From Fibrobacter sp. UBA4297 (GTDB lineage Bacteria > Fibrobacterota > Fibrobacteria > Fibrobacterales > Fibrobacteraceae), in contig NZ_DGUZ01000002.1 of the NCBI RefSeq assembly GCF_002394865.1, positions 1-44,630 of the forward strand: 44,630 nt of DNA. Direction: 5' to 3'. Position numbers and translations under genes: made by a program. The notes beneath the pieces are model-generated. The model saw nothing but the letters and a program-made list of their open reading frames with translations. It made no database searches and was not told where the DNA came from. Below are positions 32,278-40,877 of this stretch, one piece after another (position 1 is the first letter of the stretch; every line of letters begins with the position of its first letter).

Positions 32278-33000
32278 ATGGCCGAAAAGGATCAAACGCA
32301 CATTGTTCAGCGCGAAAAGGAGATACCCGACCAAATCGGGCATGACAAAGGCCATCCCAAGCACAATTACCAGGTCGATTTGGACCGCATCATACGCAGG
32401 CTTGAACGCACGGGTGAAGTGCCGACGCTCTTGTTGCATGCGTGTTGCGCGCCGTGCAGCAGCTACACCATCGAATACCTTTCCCAATACTTCAAGATTA
32501 CACTTTTCTACTACAACCCGAACATCGCCCCCGCCGAAGAATACCAGCATCGCGTGAACGAAATCAAGCGCTTTGTCGCTGAATTTAAGACAAAGTACCC
32601 AGTTACGCTTGTCGAAGGCGAATACGACCCGAAAAAGTTTTACGATGTTGCCCGCGGGCTCGAAAAAGAACCCGAAGGAGGCAAGCGCTGCCGCAAATGC
32701 TTTGAGCTCCGCCTTGCTGAATCCGCAAGACTCGCCAAGGAACTGAATTGCGACTACTTCACGACGACGCTCACCATAAGCCCGATGAAGGACGCCCAAG
32801 TGCTCAACGAGGTCGTACAGGAACAGTGCGACATTTACGGCATCAAGCGGCTCCCAAGCGATTTCAAGAAGAAGGGCGGTTACAAGCGTTCCATCCAGCT
32901 CTCGCACGAATACAACCTCTACCGCCAGAATTTTTGCGGGTGCGTCTACTCCATGCGCGAAGCGGAAGAACGCGAATTGAATAAAACGCGTGACATTTAG
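32278..33000 (+). CDS. queH: epoxyqueuosine reductase QueH
   Basis: QueH (formerly DUF208) reduces epoxyqueuosine to queuosine in tRNA wobble position 34, replacing QueG in many bacteria. This 240-residue protein has the full cysteine set: LLHACCAPCSS (Cys56, Cys57, Cys60), CRKCFELRL (about 139-142) and NFCGCVYSMRE near 220. YYNPNIAPAEEY and DYFTTTLTISPMKD are also typical. A hydrophilic N-terminal extension of about 45 residues is unusual. It starts 3 bases after the small membrane protein gene, so the two are co-transcribed. Confidence 0.95.
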   Translation: MAEKDQTHIVQREKEIPDQIGHDKGHPKHNYQVDLDRIIRRLERTGEVPTLLLHACCAPCSSYTIEYLSQYFKITLFYYNPNIAPAEEYQHRVNEIKRFVAEFKTKYPVTLVEGEYDPKKFYDVARGLEKEPEGGKRCRKCFELRLAESARLAKELNCDYFTTTLTISPMKDAQVLNEVVQEQCDIYGIKRLPSDFKKKGGYKRSIQLSHEYNLYRQNFCGCVYSMREAEERELNKTRDI

Positions 33001-33026
33001 AGCGTTATTATATATACTTTTATAGA

Positions 33027-34061
33027 ATGCACAGGATATGGATATACGCAATGGCCGTCTTGGGGGGAATCGTCACAAGCGCATGCAGTGACGACGTTAC
33101 CGATGCGCACGAAACAGGCAATATCCGCGACGACCAACCTTCTGGCTCCATCGAAATCATTGAGATTATCGATAAATCACCTAGCAAAAGTTCTTCTAGC
33201 ATATACCGTTCCAAAAAAAAGGATCTTTACTTTTCAAATAAAATTGAAATCAAAAGTTCATCAAGCAAACAGTCATCTTCAAGCAAGGCCAAAGACTGCT
33301 CGAGCAGTTCCAAGCCAATACCTAAATCTTCCAGTTCTAGCGCCCAGTCTTCTAGCTCAAAACCCGCCAGTTCCAGCAGTGAAGAAAGTTCTAGTTCTGA
33401 GGCGCCAAAGTCCAGTGCCGAGCTCCGCTTTTACAATTGCGACCAATACGACTGCGTCACCATGGAATACCTGAATACAGACATTTCTTACGGCGAAATG
33501 CTAGACAAGCGCGACAACCAGGTTTACCGCACCCTCGTCATCAGTAACCATGTGTGGACCGCACAAAACATGAACTATAAAATCGAGACCGAAAAGGGCA
33601 GCGAAGAATCCAGTTGGTGCTACGCCAACAACCCCGAACACTGTCAAGAACTTGGCCGCCTTTACACTTGGGAAGCCGCTCAAAAAGTTTGTCCTGAAGG
33701 CTGGCATTTGCCCACCGCCGATGAATGGGCGGAACTTTTAAATGACCACTCTTGCAACGTTGAACTTTATCAAGACTCTGTTCTCATTTTCAATTGCTCC
33801 GGAGGCGAATTAAAAGCAGCCGAAACATGGGGCAAGGTCAACAAGGATCCCAACGGATTTTCCGTCGTTGCAGCAGGAATTCACTACACAGACGGATTCC
33901 ATTCGTACAACGAATACGCTTTATTTTGGACATCAACAGAATTTGAAGATCCTTCCTTCTATGCGGCTAGTTTCAACGAATCCGACGGCGCAACCCTTTG
34001 GCCCCAAAACAAAAACAAATACGGGCTTTCTGTCCGTTGCGTCAAAGGAAACGCTGAGTAA
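33027..34061 (+). CDS. lipoprotein with Ser-rich linker and Fibrobacter major paralogous (FISUMP) domain
   Basis: This 344-residue protein has a lipobox (GGIVTSAC, Cys near 20), then a long Ser-rich linker (about 52-130, runs of SSSSK) and a C-terminal FISUMP domain (TIGR02145, about 145-340). The domain is recognised by VWTAQNMNY, SWCYANNPEHCQELGRLYTW, VCPEGWHLPTADEWAEL, AGIHYTDGFHSYNEYALFWT and GLSVRCVK. The domain is abundant in F. succinogenes surface proteins; its function is not known. The ATG has no ribosome site; TATATATAC lies 11-19 bases upstream, so the mRNA could be leaderless. It stands alone between queH and the YgiQ gene. Confidence 0.92.
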   Translation: MHRIWIYAMAVLGGIVTSACSDDVTDAHETGNIRDDQPSGSIEIIEIIDKSPSKSSSSIYRSKKKDLYFSNKIEIKSSSSKQSSSSKAKDCSSSSKPIPKSSSSSAQSSSSKPASSSSEESSSSEAPKSSAELRFYNCDQYDCVTMEYLNTDISYGEMLDKRDNQVYRTLVISNHVWTAQNMNYKIETEKGSEESSWCYANNPEHCQELGRLYTWEAAQKVCPEGWHLPTADEWAELLNDHSCNVELYQDSVLIFNCSGGELKAAETWGKVNKDPNGFSVVAAGIHYTDGFHSYNEYALFWTSTEFEDPSFYAASFNESDGATLWPQNKNKYGLSVRCVKGNAE

Positions 34062-34133
34062 GACGAAAATAAATTCCGCCTGCATTCGCGTTTTCTATCT
34101 TTGACTTAAAACCCTCAACTCCAAAGTTCCATT

Positions 34134-36446
34134 ATGTACGATCCTCGATTTTTACCCATTTGCAAAGAAGACCTGGACGAACTCGGTTGGGATTACGTTG
34201 ACGTGATTATCATCAGCGCCGACGCCTACGTGGACCACCCTTGCTTTGGGCATGCGGTTGTCGGACGACTTTTGGAACACGAGGGTTTGCGCGTGGCGAT
34301 TTTGCCGCAGCCGAACTGGCGCGACGACTTGCGCGATTTCAAGAAGCTTGGGAAGCCGAGACTTTTCTTTGCCATTTCGAGCGGCATGGACTCCATGGTG
34401 AACCACTACACCGCAGCAAAGCGCCTCCGCAGTGACGACGCCTTCACGCCGGGGAACAAGGCCGGATTCCGCCCGGATTACGCGACATACACATACGCAA
34501 AAATTTTGAAGATGCTCTACCCCGATGTGCCGCTGCTCATTGGAGGTCTCGAATCGAGCCTTCGCCGCGTGACGCATTACGACTACTGGAGCAACAGACT
34601 CAAGCCGAGTATTTTGTTCGATACGCAGGCCGATATTCTCGTTTACGGCATGGGCGAAAAGCCGCTGAAAGAAATCGTTCGTTTGCTCAAAAAAGGCGTT
34701 CCGTTCTCGAGCCTGAATTCTGTTCCGCAAACTGCCTACTTGGCGCCTAAAGGGAACGTTCCGAAGAACAGCAATTGGGAAGACTTGCGTTTGTACAGCT
34801 ACGAGGAATGCCTAGAAAGCAAGCGGAATCAAATCGAGAACTGCCGCCAAGTGGATATCGAATGTAACAAGTGGTTCCAGCGCCGCATTCTGCAAGATGT
34901 CGCCGAACAGACCGTGGTGATTAACCCCGCGTACCCGCCGATGGAATACGGCGAACTCGACGAAAGCTTTGAATACCCCTACGCCCGCGAACCGCACCCG
35001 CGCTACAAAAAGCGCGGCAACATTCCGGCGTTCGACATGATCAAGTTCAGCATCAACACGCACCGCGGCTGTTTTGGCGGTTGCAGTTTCTGCGCCATCA
35101 ACGCACACCAGGGCAAATTCATCGCAAGCCGTAGCCGCGAAAGCATTCTGCGCGAAGTCGAAATCGTGACGCAGATGGAAGGATTTGCCGGAACAATCAC
35201 AGACCTCGGCGGCCCTAGCGCAAATATGTACAACATGCGTGGACGCGACCCGAGCCGTTGCCAAAAGTGCGCTCGTGCAAGTTGCCTTACACCCAAGATT
35301 TGCGACAACATGGACACGCACCACGCCGAAATCTTGAGCCTTTATCGCGAAGTGCGCAACCATCCGAAAGTGAAGCATCTGTTCATCGGAAGCGGCGTTC
35401 GTTACGACATGCTCTTGCAGGAGACGGATGACGAAGAACTCCGCAAGGACCACGAAGAATACGCCCGCGAACTCATCGACTACCACGTGAGCGGCCGCTT
35501 GAAGGTTGCGCCGGAGCACACAAGCGACGCCGTGCTGAAACTGATGCGCAAGCCGAGCTTTACGCTGTTTCACAAGTTCAAGGAATTCTTTGACGACGAA
35601 TGCAAACGCATCGGTAAAAAGCAGCAACTGATTCCGTACTTTATCAGTAGCCATCCGGGATGCACCGAAGCCGACATGGCTGAACTTGCGCTCGAAACAA
35701 AGCAATTGGGTTTCCAGTTGGAACAAGTTCAAGACTTTACACCAACGCCGATGACGATTGCGACCGAGATGTTCTACGCTGAAATGACGCCGGACGGAAA
35801 GCCGCTCTTTGTCGCGAAAACGCCCGAAGAAAAGGCGAACCAGAAGCAATTCTTCTTCTGGTACATCCCCGCAAACCGCCCGCATCTGCGCGAAGTCTTG
35901 GAACGGCTCAAGATGGGTAAGGTCAGCCGCTTGTTGCTGAGCCGCACGGCAATGGCCGAAGGCAAGGAATACTTCCCCAGCAAGGAACGCGAAGAAAACG
36001 AAGACTTCCGCAACCGCGAAATGCAAAAGCGCGACGAACGCACGAATGCATTACGCCCGAAAAAAGAGAAGGTCAAGAATCGTTGGCGAGATGAAGGGTA
36101 CGAGCCGCGCGGGGACCGCTGGGAGGATAATCGCGAAATGCGCCTAGGAATGCGCGGGGACCGCTACGAAGGCCGCGAACGCTTTGGCGAGAATCGCCGA
36201 GAACAACGTTTTGAAACGCGATATGAACCGCGCGAGAATCGCCGCGACTTTGACCGCCGAAGCAATGTATTCGAAGACCGCCGAGATTTCGATCGCAATG
36301 GGGATCGCCGCGGGAACCAGCAGAATGCGCCGTTCCGCGAACACCGCAATGTCGAAGACAAGAACCGCTTCAACAGCGGCGAAATAAACCTCGCCAGCCG
36401 CCGTTCACACGGTAAAGGCTTCAAGAAGCCTTCGTTTAAGAAGTAA
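34134..36446 (+). CDS. ygiQ: YgiQ family radical SAM protein with long charged tail
   Basis: This 770-residue protein is a radical SAM enzyme of the YgiQ family, whose reaction is not established. The iron-sulfur cluster cysteines are Cys313, Cys317 and Cys320 in RGCFGGCSFCAI. The N-terminal YgiQ domain begins FLPICKEDLDELGWDYVDV, and the family motifs ITDLGGPSANMY, GRLKVAPEHTSD and QDFTPTPMT are present. The usual protein ends near 620. Here about 150 residues follow, dominated by Arg, Asp, Glu and Asn (RRDFDRR, EDRRDFDRNGDRRG), a low-complexity tail like those of RNA-binding proteins. It stands alone in its unit. Confidence 0.93.
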   Translation: MYDPRFLPICKEDLDELGWDYVDVIIISADAYVDHPCFGHAVVGRLLEHEGLRVAILPQPNWRDDLRDFKKLGKPRLFFAISSGMDSMVNHYTAAKRLRSDDAFTPGNKAGFRPDYATYTYAKILKMLYPDVPLLIGGLESSLRRVTHYDYWSNRLKPSILFDTQADILVYGMGEKPLKEIVRLLKKGVPFSSLNSVPQTAYLAPKGNVPKNSNWEDLRLYSYEECLESKRNQIENCRQVDIECNKWFQRRILQDVAEQTVVINPAYPPMEYGELDESFEYPYAREPHPRYKKRGNIPAFDMIKFSINTHRGCFGGCSFCAINAHQGKFIASRSRESILREVEIVTQMEGFAGTITDLGGPSANMYNMRGRDPSRCQKCARASCLTPKICDNMDTHHAEILSLYREVRNHPKVKHLFIGSGVRYDMLLQETDDEELRKDHEEYARELIDYHVSGRLKVAPEHTSDAVLKLMRKPSFTLFHKFKEFFDDECKRIGKKQQLIPYFISSHPGCTEADMAELALETKQLGFQLEQVQDFTPTPMTIATEMFYAEMTPDGKPLFVAKTPEEKANQKQFFFWYIPANRPHLREVLERLKMGKVSRLLLSRTAMAEGKEYFPSKEREENEDFRNREMQKRDERTNALRPKKEKVKNRWRDEGYEPRGDRWEDNREMRLGMRGDRYEGRERFGENRREQRFETRYEPRENRRDFDRRSNVFEDRRDFDRNGDRRGNQQNAPFREHRNVEDKNRFNSGEINLASRRSHGKGFKKPSFKK

Positions 36447-36485
36447 GTAAACAGTGGTTAGTGGCTAGTATTTTTTTCATTCGTC

Positions 36486-36505
36486 ATCCTCGCGAAGGCG
36501 AGGAT
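36486..36505. repeat. REP-like palindrome
   Basis: ATCCTCGC-GAAG-GCGAGGAT, a perfect 8-bp hairpin followed by CTTTA. It may end the ygiQ mRNA or be a dispersed intergenic palindrome. Confidence 0.5.
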
Positions 36506-36534
36506 CTTTAGCATCAGCAATTTATGGAACGCCA

Positions 36535-36590
36535 TTGACAAAAAAAACGCTTAGTTTACAAATTATAACTCTTTATATATATTTGTAAAC
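36535..36590 (+). promoter_or_regulatory. promoter and self-regulatory inverted repeat of the XRE-ImmA/PIN unit
   Basis: TTGACA at 36535-36540 is a -35 candidate; the matching -10 is not clear. GTTTACAAAT (36554-36563) and ATTTGTAAAC (36581-36590) are perfect 10-bp inverted arms, 17 bases apart, just before the GGAGG of the first gene. This fits an operator for its helix-turn-helix protein. Confidence 0.6.
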
Positions 36591-36603
36591 AACGGAGGAA
36601 AGT

Positions 36604-37659
36604 ATGGCGGAACTTTCTATTTTTTCATCAAGGCTTAAAAATGCCCGCATCATGATGGGGCTTTCTATGGACGAACTCTGCGCGTCTATGGGAAACAAAG
36701 TCTCAAAGATGGCCATTTCCAAATACGAAAAAGGTTTGATGGCTCCAAGCAGCGATATCGTCATCGCATTGTCAAAAGCACTTCACCAGCCTATTGATTA
36801 TTTCTTTAGGCCCTTTGCCGTACAAGTCGAATCTGTTCGATTCCGTAAAAAAAGTTCTCTCCCGCAAAAAAAAGAGAACGGCATCCGCGAAGCCATTGCG
36901 GACCTTATGGAACGTTATATCAACATCGAAGAAATCTGTGGCGATGAAACGATACAATCGCCCCTTCCCCGCATAAGCGCATCTTCGTCCAAAGAAGTCA
37001 AGGCAGCAGCAGCTAAAATCCGCAAAGAATGGAACCTTGGTCTAGACGGCATCGTGAATGTTATTGACTTGCTCGAACGAAACGGAGTAAAAGTTATCGA
37101 AATTGATGCACCAGATTCATTCGATGGCATGAGTTCTCTAGTCAATGAAAAATTCCATGTAGTCATTCTAAACAAAACTTTTTCCGTCGAAAGAAAACGC
37201 TTTACGGCACTACATGAACTTGGACATTTGGTTCTGCAATTCCCTAAAAACATCAACAATAAGCAAGAAGAAACTTTCTGTCACCTGTTTGCTAGCGAAA
37301 TGTTGCTTCCCGAATCAGAACTCAAACGAATTCTCGGGAGCACTCGAAAAGACATTTCATATCAGGAGCTGAAAGCGATTCAACTTTCTTACGGAATTTC
37401 TTGTGACGCCATCATGTACAAAGCAAAAGATTGCGGCATCATTTCGGAACAACGATTCCGCACCTTCTGCATCCAGAAAAACCGAGCAAAAGGATTCAAG
37501 GCACTTATAGAAAGAACCTTATTCCACCAAGAAACGTCAACCCGTTTCGTTAGCCTAGTTTACAAGGCTCTGAGCAAAGAACTTATTACTACATCCAAGG
37601 CTGCAAACCTTTTGCATCAAGACATTGAACAAGTTCGAAGAGATCTAGCCTTGGTATGA
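36604..37659 (+). CDS. XRE helix-turn-helix protein fused to an ImmA/IrrE-type metallopeptidase
   Basis: This 351-residue protein has an N-terminal XRE domain (about 5-70: GLSMDELCASMG...SKMAISKYEKGLMAPSSD) and a C-terminal ImmA/IrrE peptidase domain (about 135-320). The zinc motif is HELGH (His204, Glu205, His208), and the third-ligand region ETFCHLFASEMLLP is near 225. Such COG2856 proteins cut or bind regulators, or act as antitoxins. GGAGG precedes ATG, and the inverted repeat upstream suggests self-control. Its stop overlaps the next start (ATGA), giving a coupled pair with a PIN-like protein, which is a common toxin-antitoxin layout. Confidence 0.9.
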   Translation: MAELSIFSSRLKNARIMMGLSMDELCASMGNKVSKMAISKYEKGLMAPSSDIVIALSKALHQPIDYFFRPFAVQVESVRFRKKSSLPQKKENGIREAIADLMERYINIEEICGDETIQSPLPRISASSSKEVKAAAAKIRKEWNLGLDGIVNVIDLLERNGVKVIEIDAPDSFDGMSSLVNEKFHVVILNKTFSVERKRFTALHELGHLVLQFPKNINNKQEETFCHLFASEMLLPESELKRILGSTRKDISYQELKAIQLSYGISCDAIMYKAKDCGIISEQRFRTFCIQKNRAKGFKALIERTLFHQETSTRFVSLVYKALSKELITTSKAANLLHQDIEQVRRDLALV

Positions 37660-38171
37660 TAAAAGAACGCATTGTCATAAGCGACGCAAACATCATCTTT
37701 GACTTACTTTCAGTAAGCCTACTGGAAGCGTTTTTTGCCTTGCCCTGCGAAATATGCACAACAGATTTAGTTATCAGCGAAATCACTCGACCAGAACAGC
37801 TGAAGATAGTCCAAAAATTTATCAATTCAAAGAAATTAGGTGTAGTATCTTTTAACGCCGCTGATTTTAGCCAAGTGATTTCGTTACACACGAGCTGTAC
37901 AAATAACGCTTCAATCGCAGATTGTTCTGTATGGTATTACGCCAAAAAAATTGATGGCCGTCTTTTAACCGGAGACGGTAAGTTACGCTCAGCAGCACAA
38001 AAAGACGGTGTTAAAGTTTCAGGGGTTCTTTACCTATTCGACAATTTGATTGAATACAACATTTTATCCCCAAAAGAAGCTGCAGAAAATTTAGAAGCTC
38101 TCATGAATCTAAATATGCGCTTACCTAAAGGTGAGTGCGAATCAAGAATTCAATTTTGGCGAAATAAATAA
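37656..38171 (+). CDS. PIN-like domain protein, probable toxin of the pair
   Basis: This 171-residue protein looks like a PIN-fold ribonuclease. Acidic residues sit where PIN proteins bind metal: Asp10 in VISDANIIFDLL, Glu42 in LVISEI, Asp89 in SIADCSVWYYA and Asp107 in LLTGDGKLR. The spacing resembles DUF3368/COG-type PIN proteins. It starts inside the stop of the XRE-ImmA gene. By analogy with known XRE-COG2856/PIN pairs it would be an RNA-cutting toxin held in check by its partner. No terminator was identified; a palindrome-rich repeat region follows. Confidence 0.82.
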   Translation: MIKERIVISDANIIFDLLSVSLLEAFFALPCEICTTDLVISEITRPEQLKIVQKFINSKKLGVVSFNAADFSQVISLHTSCTNNASIADCSVWYYAKKIDGRLLTGDGKLRSAAQKDGVKVSGVLYLFDNLIEYNILSPKEAAENLEALMNLNMRLPKGECESRIQFWRNK

Positions 38172-38180
38172 TCCGCGACT

Positions 38181-38375
38181 CTCGCCTTTTGCGTTTGTCG
38201 CCCTTACGGCTCATTTACGAGCGTGCAAGCACACTCCACCATTGCAAAATCACTTCGTGATTTTGCCAAACGCGCGGCTCGGTTATAGCCAAGCGAGCTT
38301 GGCTGCAACACTCGCCTTATGCGTTTGTCTCCTTTCCGGCTCATTTAGGAGCGTGCAAGCACGCTCCACCATTCG
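38181..38375. repeat. 65-base direct repeat with palindromes; second copy is the 3' end of prmA
   Basis: CTCGCCTTTTGCGTTTGTCG...CCACCATTGC (38181-38245) recurs at 38311-38375 with about six differences. The second copy includes the last codons and stop of prmA. Between the copies lie two more palindromes: CAAAATCAC-TTC-GTGATTTTG and AGCCAAGC-GA-GCTTGGCT. The copies themselves hold GGAGCGTGC-AA-GCACGCTCC or a decayed form of it. Confidence 0.7.
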
Positions 38376-39187
38376 CCTTTGGTGCGTTCGACAGAGACTT
38401 TGAAACCAGCTTCATCGAACCATTTGAGGATGTAATCCTTTTCTGTGACAAGCTGTCCGCTGATGATGAGTTCGCCGCCTTCGGCGAGCAAGTCTTCGAT
38501 GTCATCGCGGAGCGGCCAAAGTTCACTGCGGATCATGTTGCAGAGAATCACGTCGAACTTCGTTCCGTCCTTGAACGCATCCAGGAATCCGAGCACGCAG
38601 TCGCTTTCACCAAAACCATTGCGTTCAAAGTTTTCCGCAATGCAGGGAATCGTAAGCGGGTCGATTTCCGTTCCCACAGCAAGGCTTGCGCCCTTGCGAC
38701 GTGCAAACATCGCGAGGATGCCCGTTCCCGTACCGATGTCGAGAACCGTCTTGCCCTTGAAATCGATATTTTCCATGAGCGCAGCACAGCTACTCGTTGT
38801 CTCGTGCTCGCCCGTACCAAATGCAGTCTTTGCCTCAAGTTCCAAGACAACCGCTTCAGGATCTTCCGGCGTAAATTCCACCCAAGGTGGACGAACCCAA
38901 AGGTGCTCGCTCACAGCCACCGGCTGCGCACGGTCGCGCCACCACTTGTCCCAATCCTTTGCAGGCTCTTCCGTTACAACAAAGTTGTACTGCGGAAATT
39001 CCGCCACGATGCGGTCACGTTCCGCCTTGTCGCCCGTGTAAAAACAGAACTCCGTGCGGCCAGCGGTCACCGGGTCGAGTTCTTCGAGCGTCGCAACACC
39101 CGCCTCGAAAAGCAGGTAGCTTGCAATTTCATATTCTTCATCGGGGCAATTGCCCTCAGCCTTGTACCAAGTTTCAATTTTCTGCAT
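38345..39187 (-). CDS. prmA: ribosomal protein L11 methyltransferase PrmA
   Basis: PrmA methylates lysines and the N-terminus of ribosomal protein L11 using SAM. This 280-residue protein has the family marks AFGTGEHETTSSC (about 122-134), the SAM motif VLDIGTGTGILAMFARRKGA, the FDVILCNMIRSEL catalytic loop (NM in place of the common NI/NL) and GGELIISGQL. It ends SVLARS, encoded by an exact palindrome that is part of the downstream repeat. ATG 39187 has no clear ribosome site. It stands alone here. Confidence 0.95.
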   Translation of the reverse strand: MQKIETWYKAEGNCPDEEYEIASYLLFEAGVATLEELDPVTAGRTEFCFYTGDKAERDRIVAEFPQYNFVVTEEPAKDWDKWWRDRAQPVAVSEHLWVRPPWVEFTPEDPEAVVLELEAKTAFGTGEHETTSSCAALMENIDFKGKTVLDIGTGTGILAMFARRKGASLAVGTEIDPLTIPCIAENFERNGFGESDCVLGFLDAFKDGTKFDVILCNMIRSELWPLRDDIEDLLAEGGELIISGQLVTEKDYILKWFDEAGFKVSVERTKGEWWSVLARS

Positions 39188-39271
39188 AGTTTAAATTTAT
39201 CAAATTCAACGGAGCATTGAAACGCGCGCGCCAAATAACGCCGGAAAAAGAAATATATTTGAGAAAAGACC

Positions 39272-40312
39272 ATGCTTTACATCCACCAATTCCCAGACTG
39301 GACGCGATTCCGCTTCGATTCTCCCAAGGTGCTCCAAGCGCTTGGGCAGACACGCCTTGAAGAAGGCAAGCTCATCGGAATCATGCAAATCTGTGGACTC
39401 AAGGACATCGAAGCAAAACTCCTCGCCGAAGACATCGTCGCCAATTACGCCATCGACGGCTACACGCTGGATTCCGCGCACACACTTGCCGAAGTAGAAC
39501 TCAAAAGCAAAGGCTCGCAAAACTTTATCAAAAACTACCTCGGCGCCATCCAAAACGCCTCGCAGCCCCTCACCGCAGAACGCCTTTTCAGCTGGCATTC
39601 TGCGATGGGTCAGAACAAAGTCCTAAAGTTCCGCGAAATTCCGAGCGAAGTGCAAACGACCATCGACGAAAAGCAACTCCATTTTGTAGGCCCGAACCCG
39701 GAACGCCTCCAAAGCGAAATGAAAAACTTTTTATCGTGGTTCGAGAGCGCAAATATAGACGGGGTGATTAAAGCCGCAATTGCACATTTCTGGTTCATCA
39801 CGATTCGCCCCTTCGCCGACGCAAATGGCAGACTCGCCCGCGCCATCACAGCCATGCAACTCGCCCGCGCCGAAAACACAACGCATTGCCAATACGCACT
39901 GAACAAACAAATTAACGTCCACAAAAGCGACTACTTCAAGATTCTCGCACGCACACAAGCCGCAAGCGGTGACCTCACCGAATGGATTTTATGGTTCCTG
40001 CAAATGATGCGAGACGCCATCAAAGATAGCGAACAACTTTTCGCCTCCGAAATCAGCCGCATCCAGTTCCGCAACGCCCACGCAAGCACCACCTTCAGCG
40101 AACGCGAACAACAACTCATCGACGAAATCATGGCAGGCCGCCTCGCGCAACCCTTCACCGCCAAAGAAGCTGCCGCCCTTTTCAACGCAAGCCACGACAC
40201 CGCCCTCCGCGAAATCCAAAGCCTCATGGACAAAGGAATCCTCGAGACAAATAAAAAAGGCGGCCGCAGCATGCGATACAGACTGAAGATTGCTAGCGTA
40301 TCCGAGAATTGA
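39272..40312 (+). CDS. Fic-family protein lacking the catalytic histidine
   Basis: This 346-residue protein has an N-terminal DUF4172 domain (about 1-80: YIHQFPDWTRFRFD), a Fic domain (about 85-245) and a C-terminal winged helix (about 275-340: AKEAAALFNASHDTALREIQ). The Fic motif should read HPFxxGNGRxxR. Here it is RPFADANGRLAR (179-190): the catalytic His is Arg and the first Gly is Ala. The expected inhibitory helix is also weak (NYAIDGYTLD, where the usual pattern is SxxxEG/N). AMP transfer is therefore unlikely by the known mechanism. It may act as a regulator through the winged helix or be decaying, although the frame is intact. Confidence 0.88.
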   Translation: MLYIHQFPDWTRFRFDSPKVLQALGQTRLEEGKLIGIMQICGLKDIEAKLLAEDIVANYAIDGYTLDSAHTLAEVELKSKGSQNFIKNYLGAIQNASQPLTAERLFSWHSAMGQNKVLKFREIPSEVQTTIDEKQLHFVGPNPERLQSEMKNFLSWFESANIDGVIKAAIAHFWFITIRPFADANGRLARAITAMQLARAENTTHCQYALNKQINVHKSDYFKILARTQAASGDLTEWILWFLQMMRDAIKDSEQLFASEISRIQFRNAHASTTFSEREQQLIDEIMAGRLAQPFTAKEAAALFNASHDTALREIQSLMDKGILETNKKGGRSMRYRLKIASVSEN

Positions 40313-40399
40313 TAGACGAATTTTATCCTATCACCCAACCGCTGTTGTCCTTCAAAATGTTTAAAAATAGATTAAAACAAGAACGCACATTTGTGTAAT

Positions 40400-40759
40400 C
40401 TAACCCTCCCGTTTTTTCAGCTTCAATTTGTTTATAACCTTAGATACCTCCAACACCACATCCGTGTACTTGGACTTTGCCGTATCAAAGCATAAGTCTT
40501 TATCTACATCAATGAATCTTATACAATTTCCTCCGGGGTATCGCAAAGAATATGACACACCCTTATATGTACTGCATATCTCTTTAAAGAATTCTACAAT
40601 CTTGCGAGAGTCATCTTTTTCTTTTTGCAATGGCGTTAATATTCGCTCTATTTTATCGTACAATTTTTGTTCTTCTTCAGTAAAGCCGCTTTCACCATCA
40701 GCGTATTATCCCCAGTAATACATCATTTCAACTTCTTTTTCTGTAAATGTATAGTTCAT
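40400..40759 (-). pseudogene. small hypothetical gene interrupted by an in-frame TAA
   Basis: From ATG 40759, with GAGGAAAA just before it, the frame reads MNYTFTEKEVEMMYYWG, meets TAA at 40706-40708, and continues in the same frame (YADGESGFTEEEQKLYDKIE) to a stop at 40400. The full length would be about 119 residues. The part from Met 40663 alone is 87 residues but lacks a ribosome site. One base change (for example CAA to TAA) explains the break; a sequencing error is possible. The product is acidic-to-basic, soluble and of no recognised family. Confidence 0.65.
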
Positions 40760-40877
40760 TTTTCCTCATTCTTATGATTAAGGTTACAGTTTGTGGTAGC
40801 TTTCAAGTCCTATTCTAAAGCTAAATCCACAGTTGTACCGCGTCAAGAGCTTGAACTTTTACTCATTTTAGAGTGAT

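Noticed and set aside
36533..36551. A twelfth palindrome copy (CATTGACAAAAAAAACGCT) before the XRE-ImmA gene
   Set aside because: Only the left half matches; it is better explained as a plain -35 region.
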